Shown in pieces: positions 8,407 to 16,242 of a DNA stretch of 64,000 bases; positions within the stretch are counted from its first letter, which is position 1, and every line of letters starts with the position of its first letter. The position numbers and the translations under genes were made by a program. The notes under the pieces were generated by a model, which was not told the origin of the DNA, did not search any database, and saw only the letters and a program-made list of their open reading frames with translations. Where the stretch lies: positions 124,001 through 188,000 of the forward strand of contig NZ_JACHFR010000002.1 in assembly GCF_014202035.1 (NCBI RefSeq). Direction: 5' to 3'. This stretch comes from Treponema rectale (lineage in GTDB: Bacteria > Spirochaetota > Spirochaetia > Treponematales > Treponemataceae).

Positions 8407-9972
8407 ATGTCACTTAAACTTTATAATACAATGGGTCGCAGATACGAAGAATTTAAACCTATCCACGAAGGTTTCGTTGGTTTTTACGGATGCGGTCCTA
8501 CAGTTTACAATTATGCCCATATCGGAAATCTCAGGGCCTATGTTTTTCTTGACACCCTTGACCGCACCCTTACATACCTTGGCTACGATAAAAAGCACGT
8601 AATGAACATCACTGATGTAGGACACCTTACAGGCGATGCAGATGAAGGTGATGATAAAATGGTCAAAACTGCAGAAGAACGCCACCAGTCTGTAATGGAA
8701 GTCGCAAAATTCTACACAGATGCGTTTCTTGCTGACATTGATGCACTTAACATAATACGCCCGGATGTAATCTGCAAGGCAACAGACCACATTAACGAAA
8801 TGATTGAGCTTATCAAGAGAATTGAAGCCAACGGACACACTTATATGGCAGGGGGAAACCTCTACTATGATGTAACTACATATGAACATTACGGAGATCT
8901 TGCCCAGCTTAACATGGATGAACTTCGTGCCGGAGCCGGAAAACGCGATGTTGTAGTTATTGATGAAAACAAGCGCAATCCTCAGGACTTTGTTCTCTGG
9001 TTTACAAAATCAAAATTTGAAGATCAGGCCCTTACATGGGACTCTCCATGGGGAAGAGGATATCCCGGATGGCACATTGAATGTTCTGCAATGAGCATGA
9101 AATATCTTGGAGAACACTTTGACATTCACACCGGCGGAATTGACCATGTTCCAATTCACCACACCAATGAAATTGCACAGAGTGAAGGTGCTACCGGTCA
9201 TAAATGGGTAAACTACTGGCTGCACAACGAATTCCTTGTTGTCGTAAAAGATAAGGATGCCTCTGCTGACGGTTCAAAAGAAAAGCCGGAAGTAGAAAAA
9301 ATGTCAAAATCCAAAGGAAACTTCCTTCGTCTTCAGAGTTTAATAGATAAAGGCTATCATCCTCTGGACTACCGCTTCTTCCTTTTAGGCGGACACTACA
9401 GAAAACAGATTTATTTCAGCTGGAGTGCAATGGATTCTGCAAAAAAAGGCCGTGAAGCCCTGATTCAGCGTCTGGTAAAACTCGTTCAGAATGCAAAACT
9501 GGAATCTTCTATAGAGCAGCTTGCAGCAAAAAAATACGAAAAAGGTCAGGCTGATGACAGGACAGGTCTTTCAGAAAAAGCTGCTGAATATCTTGAAAAA
9601 TTCCGTGCAGCACTGGAAAACGACCTTTCTACACCGGTTGCCCTCAGCCAGCTTCAGAAAGCTGTAAAAGATTCTTCTCTTGAGCCTGCGGAAGCTCTTG
9701 AACTTGTAGCAAGGATGGACTCGGTTATAGGACTTAAACTCCTGTCAACTACTGCAGAAGCTGTAAAAAAAGCACAGGAAGCAGCAAAAGCAGCTGTTCC
9801 GGATCACTCAAATGACCCTGAAGCAGCACAGATTGATGCCCTTGTTGCAGAACGTATTGCAGCTAAAAAGGCAAAGGACTTTGCGCGGGCAGACCAGATT
9901 CGTGATGAACTGACGGCTAAGGGTATTGTCGTTACTGATACTCCAAACGGCCCTGTCTGGGAACGAAAATAA
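8407..9972 (+). CDS. cysS: Cysteinyl-tRNA synthetase
   Basis: Class I aminoacyl-tRNA synthetase charging tRNA-Cys. [16 protein letters not shown] at 26-41 gives the first zinc ligand Cys29 and the HIGH-type motif [14 protein letters not shown] supplies further zinc ligands and KMSKS is at 298-302. At 521 residues it is slightly longer than the E. coli enzyme (461). The C-terminal anticodon-side region has Ala/Lys-rich segments ([14 protein letters not shown]) before the terminal [10 protein letters not shown] domain. The Shine-Dalgarno AAGAGG fixes the start. Confidence 0.97.
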   Translation: MSLKLYNTMGRRYEEFKPIHEGFVGFYGCGPTVYNYAHIGNLRAYVFLDTLDRTLTYLGYDKKHVMNITDVGHLTGDADEGDDKMVKTAEERHQSVMEVAKFYTDAFLADIDALNIIRPDVICKATDHINEMIELIKRIEANGHTYMAGGNLYYDVTTYEHYGDLAQLNMDELRAGAGKRDVVVIDENKRNPQDFVLWFTKSKFEDQALTWDSPWGRGYPGWHIECSAMSMKYLGEHFDIHTGGIDHVPIHHTNEIAQSEGATGHKWVNYWLHNEFLVVVKDKDASADGSKEKPEVEKMSKSKGNFLRLQSLIDKGYHPLDYRFFLLGGHYRKQIYFSWSAMDSAKKGREALIQRLVKLVQNAKLESSIEQLAAKKYEKGQADDRTGLSEKAAEYLEKFRAALENDLSTPVALSQLQKAVKDSSLEPAEALELVARMDSVIGLKLLSTTAEAVKKAQEAAKAAVPDHSNDPEAAQIDALVAERIAAKKAKDFARADQIRDELTAKGIVVTDTPNGPVWERK

Positions 9973-10003
9973 TTTCACTGAATGTAACCTTAAGGGCATA
10001 AAA

Positions 10004-10561
10004 TTGTTTGTTAACGGAAAGAAAGTTGAATCCGTACAGATAAACTGTGATGATTCAGCTGATTTTAGAAAATTATATGACGCAACCTATACTACGCTTT
10101 TTAAAGTCTGCTACCGCATAGTTGAAGACGAAGAAGCAGCAGAAGACCTTGTGCATGATTCATTTATAAAAGCAAATGAAAAGCACATGGTTTTTCCGAC
10201 AATGGATGATGCCAAGTTCTGGCTTATCTGTGTCGTAAGAAATGCTTCACTTAACTTTGCAAAAAAGAGACTTCGGGAGGCAAAAGCGTACCATAAGGCG
10301 TTATATGAAGGACGTCAGCATATTGAAAGCGGAGAAGTCGACCTTCTTAAAGGAGAATCAGTCCGTCTGACCCGTGAAGCAATAAACAAGCTCAGCCCTA
10401 ACCTGAGGGAAGTTGTTATTTTGCGTGAATATGCCGATATGAACTACAAAGATATTGGAAAGGCACTGGGAATCACTGAAGGCAACGTTAAAGTAAGGAT
10501 TTTCCGTGCCAGAGAACAGCTTGTTAAAATATTAGGAGAAGAAGATGTCTACCTGTCCTGA
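10004..10561 (+). CDS. ECF RNA polymerase sigma factor
   Basis: Group 4 sigma factor of 185 residues. Region 2 reads LYDATYTTLFKVCYRIVEDE and EEAAEDLVHDSFIKA. Region 4 reads LSPNLREVVILREYADM and MNYKDIGKALGITEGNVKVR. I set the start at TTG 10004 (product begins MFVNGKKVESV) because AAGGG lies 7 nt upstream and this lies beyond the cysS stop. A longer reading would overlap cysS without a ribosome site. The next gene, an anti-sigma factor, overlaps the 3' end by 17 nt. Confidence 0.88.
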   Translation: MFVNGKKVESVQINCDDSADFRKLYDATYTTLFKVCYRIVEDEEAAEDLVHDSFIKANEKHMVFPTMDDAKFWLICVVRNASLNFAKKRLREAKAYHKALYEGRQHIESGEVDLLKGESVRLTREAINKLSPNLREVVILREYADMNYKDIGKALGITEGNVKVRIFRAREQLVKILGEEDVYLS

Positions 10562-11276
10562 AAAAAGCATTCATTCTGTTTACCTTGACGGTGAACTCCC
10601 GCAGAATTATGTTACCCGCTATGAAGCTCATGTTGCATCATGTCAGGAATGTCAGAAAATACAGAACGCTCTTAAAAAGCTTCGTGACTTCATGCAGAAA
10701 GATGCAGATTTGCCGGCTTTCAGCAGGGAAGATCTTGATTCAAGTTTTAACAGGCTGCAGGTTAAGCTTTCTTATCACAAGATTACAGGTCAGAGCCGGC
10801 CGGCTTCCGGCAGATTTACTGCACTTAAATACGCTGCAACCGGAATTGCAGCAGCTGCCGCAGTTGCCCTGGTTCTTCCTTTTGCAATTACAAAGAAAAC
10901 TAATACCGTTACTTCCGTAGAAGAAAAATTCCAGCCGATTACAAGGAATGTCCTTAAATCTCCGGCAAACAATACAGTTTATACAGACGGAACCTTCAAC
11001 ACAGCAGAACTTTCTTCTGTTTTCGGAGGAAAATCAACTGTTGATTATTCCGTTCAGGCAACGGAAACAGTTCCTTACGTAAAGTTAGCTACTTCTGCAG
11101 AAAAAAATAAAGATAATTTTTCAAGAATGCATCTTTCCAGCTATGACATGTTCATTCAGAGTCCGGACATGATTAATGAAATCCCAAGTTATGAACAGTA
11201 TTCCGGAAATTCATTCAACTTTTATACACCGACAACTGTATCTTACAATAACTTTAATTCGGATCATACAAAGTGA
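10545..11276 (+). CDS. Zinc-finger anti-sigma factor, membrane-anchored
   Basis: 243 residues. The N-terminal anti-sigma domain has the H-x3-C-x2-C zinc motif (YEAHVASCQECQK at about 27-39). A single transmembrane helix follows at about 97-116 (GIAAAAAVALVLPFAI). The rest is a periplasmic region of about 120 residues, rich in Ser, Thr and Asn, with no fold that I recognise. It should hold the sigma factor at the inner membrane until an envelope signal releases it. GGAG precedes the start, which lies inside the sigma gene. Its stop overlaps the next GTG start. Confidence 0.88.
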   Translation: MSTCPEKSIHSVYLDGELPQNYVTRYEAHVASCQECQKIQNALKKLRDFMQKDADLPAFSREDLDSSFNRLQVKLSYHKITGQSRPASGRFTALKYAATGIAAAAAVALVLPFAITKKTNTVTSVEEKFQPITRNVLKSPANNTVYTDGTFNTAELSSVFGGKSTVDYSVQATETVPYVKLATSAEKNKDNFSRMHLSSYDMFIQSPDMINEIPSYEQYSGNSFNFYTPTTVSYNNFNSDHTK

Positions 11277-12952
11277 ATTTTAAAAATCCATTTTTTAATC
11301 TCATAAGACGCTCTCCGGCAGTCAGATTCGCACTGTTTTTTGGTCTGATTGCCCTTATTATTTTCGGTTCCGCATTCATCGGAAAACAGACTCAGAAAAA
11401 ACCTGTCATCAGCCGGATAACTCCAGTCATAGGACTTCCGGGAAGCATGATGACAATCTACGGAGAAAACTTCGGAAAAGTAAAGGACAGTTCTTACGTA
11501 GAAATTTCAGGCTCAAAAATCAATGAACAGAATTTTTCTTTCTGGTCCGATACTAAAATTCAGTTTACCATCCCGGACAATGTATCCGACGGACTTGTAA
11601 TCGTAGGAAACTCTTCAGGCAGGTCGGCTCCGGCTTTTTTTGCCAATGAAAACAGAATTCCTGTTGCAGTACGGCCGGATCCTCAGACAACAATTCCTGT
11701 CGTATCTTCCATAACTGATTCTGCACAAATCGGTGACATAATTACGATAACCGGAAAAAACTTTGGAACAGCCCGGGGCAATTCAAAAGTATTCTTTACG
11801 GCAAACCGGGATGAAATTTCCCTTGATAATACCTTCGAAAACTTTATCTGTGCCAGCGAAAATGATTATGACTACATTCTCTGGACGGACGGAGAAATTT
11901 CTGTAAAAGTTCCGGATGGAGCTGCTTCAGGTCCGGTTTATGTAATGACTTCAAAGGGCTCAAGCGAACCGGTACGTACGGCAATCAGCTTTCCTGCCGG
12001 GAAAAAATCCTTTAACAATAAACATACTTTTGTAGTTCAGATTACTGCAGACGTTTCTACCGGAAATGCAGCAAATGAAGCATTCATTACTCTTTATATG
12101 CCGCGCCCTGCCGAAAGTTCCGTTCAGCCGTCAGTAAATCTTAACGAGTATTACCCTGAACCTTTAATTAAAGATGATCCTAAAGATATTATTTATCAGA
12201 AATCAATTAATTCAATTACAAATCATAAACAGAGATTCAGCCAGACCTATGTAATTTCTTCATATTCCATGAATTCAAATATTATTCCGGCAAAAATTAC
12301 AGGCTATGCAGATACAAAAAGCGTTCTGTACAATGCATATACAACCCCGGATTTTTGTATTCCTTCAAACAATGAAACGGTTATCGAACTTAAAAACCAC
12401 ATAATCGGAAAAGAAAAGAATCCTTACAAAAAAGCACTTCTTATATACAACTATCTTCTGGATAATTATAAACTGGAATCAAAAGTACGTACCGGAGACG
12501 CAAGCGTTCTGGATCTTCCACGACGGAATTCCGGAGATGCGTATGACTTTGCAATAATGTTTACAGCTTTGTGCCGTGCTGCAGGTATTCCGGCTATTCC
12601 ATGCAGCGGAATTCTTGCAGAAAGTTCTTCCGTTACACATCCCCACTGGTGGGCTGAAATTTACTTTGAAAAATTCGGATGGTTCCCGGTTGATCCGGCT
12701 CTTGGTTCAGGAATGGAATTTACACCTTTCGTTCCGGTAGAAAATCCGAGAAACTATTACTTTGGAAACATCGACTGTCAGCATATTTATTTCAGCAGAG
12801 GCTGGAATCAGATACGTGCCTCCCTTACAAACAGCAAGACTGTTTATCTGCCGAGAAGTTATGCACTTCAGTCAATCTGGGAAGAAGCAAGTGATGAAAC
12901 TTCCAGCTACAGTTCACTATGGAACCCGCCGTCTATAAACGGTATTTACTAA
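11273..12952 (+). CDS. TIG/IPT-repeat transglutaminase-like membrane protein
   Basis: A 559-residue protein with an N-terminal transmembrane helix (about 17-37) and two IPT/TIG immunoglobulin-like domains (about 43-125 and 138-240, each with the signature G..GDxITIxGxNFG). A transglutaminase-like fold at the C-terminus has the triad Cys434 (FTALCRAAGIP), His458 (HPHWWAE) and Asp474 (FPVDP). It should sit in the periplasm. The GTG start overlaps the anti-sigma stop (GTGA), so it belongs to the sigma operon and may be an output or sensor of that envelope-stress circuit. Role in crosslinking or proteolysis is inferred only. Confidence 0.85.
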   Translation: MNFKNPFFNLIRRSPAVRFALFFGLIALIIFGSAFIGKQTQKKPVISRITPVIGLPGSMMTIYGENFGKVKDSSYVEISGSKINEQNFSFWSDTKIQFTIPDNVSDGLVIVGNSSGRSAPAFFANENRIPVAVRPDPQTTIPVVSSITDSAQIGDIITITGKNFGTARGNSKVFFTANRDEISLDNTFENFICASENDYDYILWTDGEISVKVPDGAASGPVYVMTSKGSSEPVRTAISFPAGKKSFNNKHTFVVQITADVSTGNAANEAFITLYMPRPAESSVQPSVNLNEYYPEPLIKDDPKDIIYQKSINSITNHKQRFSQTYVISSYSMNSNIIPAKITGYADTKSVLYNAYTTPDFCIPSNNETVIELKNHIIGKEKNPYKKALLIYNYLLDNYKLESKVRTGDASVLDLPRRNSGDAYDFAIMFTALCRAAGIPAIPCSGILAESSSVTHPHWWAEIYFEKFGWFPVDPALGSGMEFTPFVPVENPRNYYFGNIDCQHIYFSRGWNQIRASLTNSKTVYLPRSYALQSIWEEASDETSSYSSLWNPPSINGIY

Positions 12953-12973
12953 TATATTAAGGAGACCTGAAAA

Positions 12974-13705
12974 ATGACTACAAAAGTTTTAAGTGTCGGA
13001 GGATCAATTATTGCCCCTGATGCACCTGATACTGAATTTCTCAGTGCCTTTGCAAAAATGATATGCACATGGCTTGAAGAAAACAAAGATGCCCGCCTTA
13101 TTTTTGTTGCCGGAGGCGGCGGTCCTGCAAGAACATATCAGAATGCATATAAAGATGTTGCTGCAAAATTCGGAGATACAGAAAAAAAAGCTGCAGCTTT
13201 TGAAAATGAAGCAGATCTGAACTATGCCTGTGACTGGCTTGGAATCATGGCTACCCGTCTTAATGCACAGATTCTTAAAACAGTTTTCGGACCTTTGTGC
13301 AAACAGGATGTGGTTACAGATCCTACTGCCGTTTCTGATTTTACAGGACGCATTCTTGTTGCAGCAGGATGGAAACCAGGTTTTTCTACAGATAACGATG
13401 CCGTTCTTCTTGCTGAACGTTTTAATGCCGACACAGTTGTAAACCTTTCTAATATTGCAAAAGTTTATACTGATGATCCAAGAAAGAATCCTGATGCAAA
13501 ACCGATTGATGAAATCAGCTGGGCTGACTTCCGTAAAATTGTCGGAGATGAATGGGTTCCAGGTAAAAACTGTCCGTTTGATCCGATTGCTTCTAAAAAA
13601 TCACAGGAACTTGGTCTTACAGTAATCTGTGCTGCAGGAAAAGATATTCCTAACATCCGTGCAATTCTTGACGGAAAAAACTATACGGGAACAACAATCA
13701 GATAA
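12974..13705 (+). CDS. pyrH: UMP kinase, short archaeal-like type
   Basis: Amino-acid-kinase-fold enzyme making UDP from UMP. The N-terminal VLSVGGSIIAPD and FVAGGGGPARTYQ are the phosphate-binding loops. STDNDAVLLAERFNADTVVNLSNIAKVYTDDPR is the nucleotide-binding segment, and FDPIASKKSQELGLTVI closes the domain. The sequence is closer to the archaeal/spirochaete form than to E. coli PyrH. AAGGAG lies 8 nt before the ATG. The following lipoprotein gene starts 1 nt after its stop. Confidence 0.9.
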   Translation: MTTKVLSVGGSIIAPDAPDTEFLSAFAKMICTWLEENKDARLIFVAGGGGPARTYQNAYKDVAAKFGDTEKKAAAFENEADLNYACDWLGIMATRLNAQILKTVFGPLCKQDVVTDPTAVSDFTGRILVAAGWKPGFSTDNDAVLLAERFNADTVVNLSNIAKVYTDDPRKNPDAKPIDEISWADFRKIVGDEWVPGKNCPFDPIASKKSQELGLTVICAAGKDIPNIRAILDGKNYTGTTIR

Positions 13706-13706
13706 G

Positions 13707-14288
13707 ATGAAAAAACTTATAGCTGCATTATTCTGTGCAGCTGTTTTTATTTTAAGCAGCTGCGTATCCACCTCCTCTAACGGTTTTAGAATTTCGAGGA
13801 ACCTTACTGATAAAGGGGTCATGTCAAAAGACTCTCTTGTAAACTTCTTTATGGCAAACAATCCGGATGCAGACAGGAAGGAAATTAAAAAACTTGCAGC
13901 CCTCTACATCAGCGAGGCAAAAACTGAAGGAATAAACAGTGACTGCGCTTTTATTCAAATGTGCCACGAAACAGGCTTCCTTAAATTCGGAAACCTTGTT
14001 ACTCCAGACATGCACAACTACTGCGGACTGGGGGCAATAGATGCTGAACATACAGGAGAACGTTTTGCCACAATGAAAGACGGAGTCAGGGCACATATTC
14101 AGCATCTTCATGCCTACGCTACACCCGAAACAGTTTCTCTAAAAAACAAATGCATCGACAGCAGGTACAAATGGGTAAGACCGCGGGGAAAAGCACCCAC
14201 AATAGAAGGACTTACAAAAACCTGGGCTGCAGATCCTGAATATTCAGTAAAGCTTGAGGCAATGCTTGTCCGTCTGGAAAAGTTTTAG
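13707..14288 (+). CDS. Lipoprotein with glucosaminidase (FlgJ/LytD-like) domain
   Basis: 193 residues from the ATG at 13707; this start gives MKKLIAALFCAAVFILSSC, a clean signal peptide with lipobox Cys19. The mature part matches the glucosaminidase family: YISEAKTEGINSDCAFIQMCHETGFL, then NYCGLGAI and GVRAHIQHLHAYA. The Glu in CHETGFL is the likely acid. It should cleave N-acetylglucosaminyl bonds in peptidoglycan from the membrane surface. No Shine-Dalgarno is visible, and the start lies 1 nt after pyrH, so translation is probably coupled. Confidence 0.85.
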   Translation: MKKLIAALFCAAVFILSSCVSTSSNGFRISRNLTDKGVMSKDSLVNFFMANNPDADRKEIKKLAALYISEAKTEGINSDCAFIQMCHETGFLKFGNLVTPDMHNYCGLGAIDAEHTGERFATMKDGVRAHIQHLHAYATPETVSLKNKCIDSRYKWVRPRGKAPTIEGLTKTWAADPEYSVKLEAMLVRLEKF

Positions 14289-14324
14289 CACTCAACCTTC
14301 TTTACGTAAGGGCCACTTTTAAAC

Positions 14325-14330
14325 TATGAT
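14325..14330 (+). promoter_or_regulatory. -10 box for a leaderless AICAR transformylase gene
   Basis: TATGAT ends 7 nt before the ATG at 14338. No clear -35 and no Shine-Dalgarno are seen. Two upstream ATGs in the same frame (14326 and 14329) overlap this box and so are unlikely starts. Confidence 0.5.
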
Positions 14331-14337
14331 GTGGTGC

Positions 14338-15510
14338 ATGAAAGAAATCGAATTAAAGTACGGATGCAATCCAAACCAAAAACCCGCAAGAGTTTTCATG
14401 GAAGACGGGGACTTGCCGCTTACAGTATTAAACGGAAAGCCCGGTTACATCAATTTGCTTGATGCACTTAACGGCTGGCAGCTTGTAAAGGAATTAAAAG
14501 AAGCTACCGGAATGCCTGCTGCAACAAGCTTCAAACATGTATCTCCTGCAGGAGCTGCTGTCGGACGTCCTTTAAGTGACACTCTTAAAAAGATTTATTA
14601 CACGGACGATGTTGAACTTACACCTTTGGCCTGTGCTTATGCCAGAGCAAGAGGTGCGGACAGAATGTCCAGCTTCGGAGATTTTATATCTCTCAGCGAT
14701 AAGTGTGATAAAGCAACTGCCCTTCTTATAAAAAAAGAAGTCAGCGACGGAATCATAGCCCCTGGTTATGATGATGAAGCTCTTGAAATTCTTAAGGCAA
14801 AGAAAAAAGGCAACTACTGCGTTCTTCAGATTGATGCAGATTATGTTCCTGCTGCTTCTGAAAAGAAACAGGTGTTCGGAGTTACTTTTGAACAGGGACA
14901 CAACTTCATTAAAATTGATGACAGTGCCGTTTCTAATTTTGTAACGGAGAATAAAACAATCTCTAAAGAAGAAAGAGACAATCTTCTTATAGCACTTATA
15001 ATACTTAAATATACACAGTCAAATTCTGTATGTTACGTTAAAGACGGACAGGCAATCGGTATCGGTGCCGGACAGCAGAGCCGCATTCACTGTACACGCC
15101 TTGCCGGAGACAAAGCTGATAAATGGTGGCTCCGACAGTCTCCAAAAGTTCTTAACCTTCAGTTTAAGGATGACATCAAGCGCGCTGACCGTGACAATAC
15201 TATCGATGTCTATACAAGCGATGATTATGATGACGTACTTGCAGAAGGCGTATGGCAGAACTTCTTTAAGGTAAAGCCGGAACCATTTACACGGGAAGAA
15301 CGTAAGGAATGGATTTCTAAAAATACCGATGTTGCCCTTGGAAGTGATGCATTCTTCCCGTTTGGAGACAACATCATACGTGCTCACCGTTCAGGAGTAA
15401 AAGTAATTGCACAGCCGGGCGGTTCAGTTCGTGATGACAATGTCATAGAAGAATGCAACCGCTACGGTATCGCAATGGTATTTAACGGAATAAGACTTTT
15501 CCATCACTAA
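14338..15510 (+). CDS. AICAR transformylase, stand-alone domain (PurH C-terminal part)
   Basis: Transfers a formyl group from 10-formyl-THF to AICAR in the last stages of purine synthesis. The 390 residues cover only the transformylase half of PurH: ELKYGCNPNQKPARVF, then FKHVSPAGAAVG with the catalytic Lys-His, QSNSVCYVKDGQAIGIGAGQQSR, AFFPFGDNI and the C-terminal GIRLFHH. The N-terminal IMP cyclohydrolase domain (about 200 residues, MGS fold) is absent and no neighbour supplies it. I set the start at 14338 because the two earlier ATGs fall in the -10 box. A strong terminator follows. Confidence 0.9.
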   Translation: MKEIELKYGCNPNQKPARVFMEDGDLPLTVLNGKPGYINLLDALNGWQLVKELKEATGMPAATSFKHVSPAGAAVGRPLSDTLKKIYYTDDVELTPLACAYARARGADRMSSFGDFISLSDKCDKATALLIKKEVSDGIIAPGYDDEALEILKAKKKGNYCVLQIDADYVPAASEKKQVFGVTFEQGHNFIKIDDSAVSNFVTENKTISKEERDNLLIALIILKYTQSNSVCYVKDGQAIGIGAGQQSRIHCTRLAGDKADKWWLRQSPKVLNLQFKDDIKRADRDNTIDVYTSDDYDDVLAEGVWQNFFKVKPEPFTREERKEWISKNTDVALGSDAFFPFGDNIIRAHRSGVKVIAQPGGSVRDDNVIEECNRYGIAMVFNGIRLFHH

Positions 15511-15536
15511 TCCAAAACATACTGATGCGTAAACAT

Positions 15537-15571
15537 ACACGGCAGGCTTTAAAGCAGGCCGTGTTTTTTTT
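15537..15571 (+). terminator. Intrinsic terminator after AICAR transformylase
   Basis: ACACGGC (15537-15543) pairs with GCCGTGT (15558-15564); the loop contains the palindrome GCTTTAAAGC. T8 follows (15564-15571). Confidence 0.85.
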
Positions 15572-15581
15572 GTCTATTTGC

Positions 15582-15615
15582 TTGACATTATTTGATTGTA
15601 TACAATATAATTGTA
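15582..15615 (+). promoter_or_regulatory. gpx promoter with OhrR/MarR-like operator over the -10
   Basis: TTGACA (15582-15587), an 18-bp spacer and TATAAT (15606-15611). The -10 lies inside a perfect inverted repeat TACAAT-ATA-ATTGTA (15601-15615). Overlapping it is the palindrome ATTGTATACAAT (15595-15606). The 15-mer resembles the known OhrR box (TACAATT-AATTGTA). A repressor bound here would block RNA polymerase, so peroxide-inducible control is likely. Confidence 0.65.
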
Positions 15616-15644
15616 TTATAAGTTAATTAACAGGAGGCTTTTTT

Positions 15645-16184
15645 ATGGCAATTTACGATTACACAGTTAAAGACAGAAACGGCAATGATGTTCCCCTTTC
15701 TCAGTACAAAGGCAAAGTTATGCTCATCGTTAACACAGCAACAGGATGCGGATTTACTCCTCAATATGAAGGTCTTGAAAACCTCTGGAAAAAATTCCAT
15801 GACAGGGGACTGGAAATACTTGATTTTCCGTGCAATCAGTTTGGCAATCAGGCTCCTGAAAACGATGAAGAAATTCATTCCTTCTGCCAGATGAAATACA
15901 ACACAAGCTTTGATAATCTTAAAAAAATAGAAGTAAACGGACCAGATGAAATTCCGCTGTACACATTCCTTAAAAGTCAGAAAGGATTTGCAGGATTTAC
16001 AGGCGAAAATGCTGCTTTTATGGAAAAGCATGTTGCACAGTTTGATCCTGACTTCAAAAACAATGCCGAAATTAAATGGAACTTTACAAAATTTATAGTA
16101 GACCGGAACGGAACTGTTGCCGCACGTTTTGAAAGCACCACTGAACCTTCAGAAATTGAAGCCTGCATCGAAAGCCTGCTTTAA
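15645..16184 (+). CDS. Glutathione peroxidase-family peroxidase
   Basis: Thiol peroxidase of 179 residues that reduces hydroperoxides, probably with thioredoxin as donor in this anaerobe. Motif 1 is VNTATGCGFTPQY with the peroxidatic residue Cys35 encoded by TGC, not selenocysteine. Motif 2 is FPCNQFGNQAP and motif 3 is KWNFTKFIVD, so the Cys/Gln/Trp/Asn set is complete. GGAGG lies before the ATG. It is a single-gene unit behind a strong promoter with an OhrR-like operator. Confidence 0.92.
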   Translation: MAIYDYTVKDRNGNDVPLSQYKGKVMLIVNTATGCGFTPQYEGLENLWKKFHDRGLEILDFPCNQFGNQAPENDEEIHSFCQMKYNTSFDNLKKIEVNGPDEIPLYTFLKSQKGFAGFTGENAAFMEKHVAQFDPDFKNNAEIKWNFTKFIVDRNGTVAARFESTTEPSEIEACIESLL

Positions 16185-16242
16185 TAACCTTTAACCTTTT
16201 CAATTTTTCTTTGTTTGCATACTATATAAGCGAGGTATGCAA

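Noticed and set aside
9926-10003. Longer sigma factor start overlapping cysS
   Set aside because: The extra residues have no homology to region 2 and lack a ribosome site. TTG 10004 has AAGGG at the right distance.
12974-13705. Glutamate 5-kinase or carbamate kinase instead of UMP kinase
   Set aside because: Lacks a PUA domain and the carbamate-kinase motifs; the glycine loop and STDNDAVLLA segment match UMP kinases.
13629-13706. Longer start for the glucosaminidase lipoprotein
   Set aside because: The extension lies inside pyrH and would bury the signal peptide and lipobox.
15746-15749. Selenocysteine at the gpx active site
   Set aside because: The codon is TGC (Cys35), not TGA, and no SECIS-like hairpin follows.
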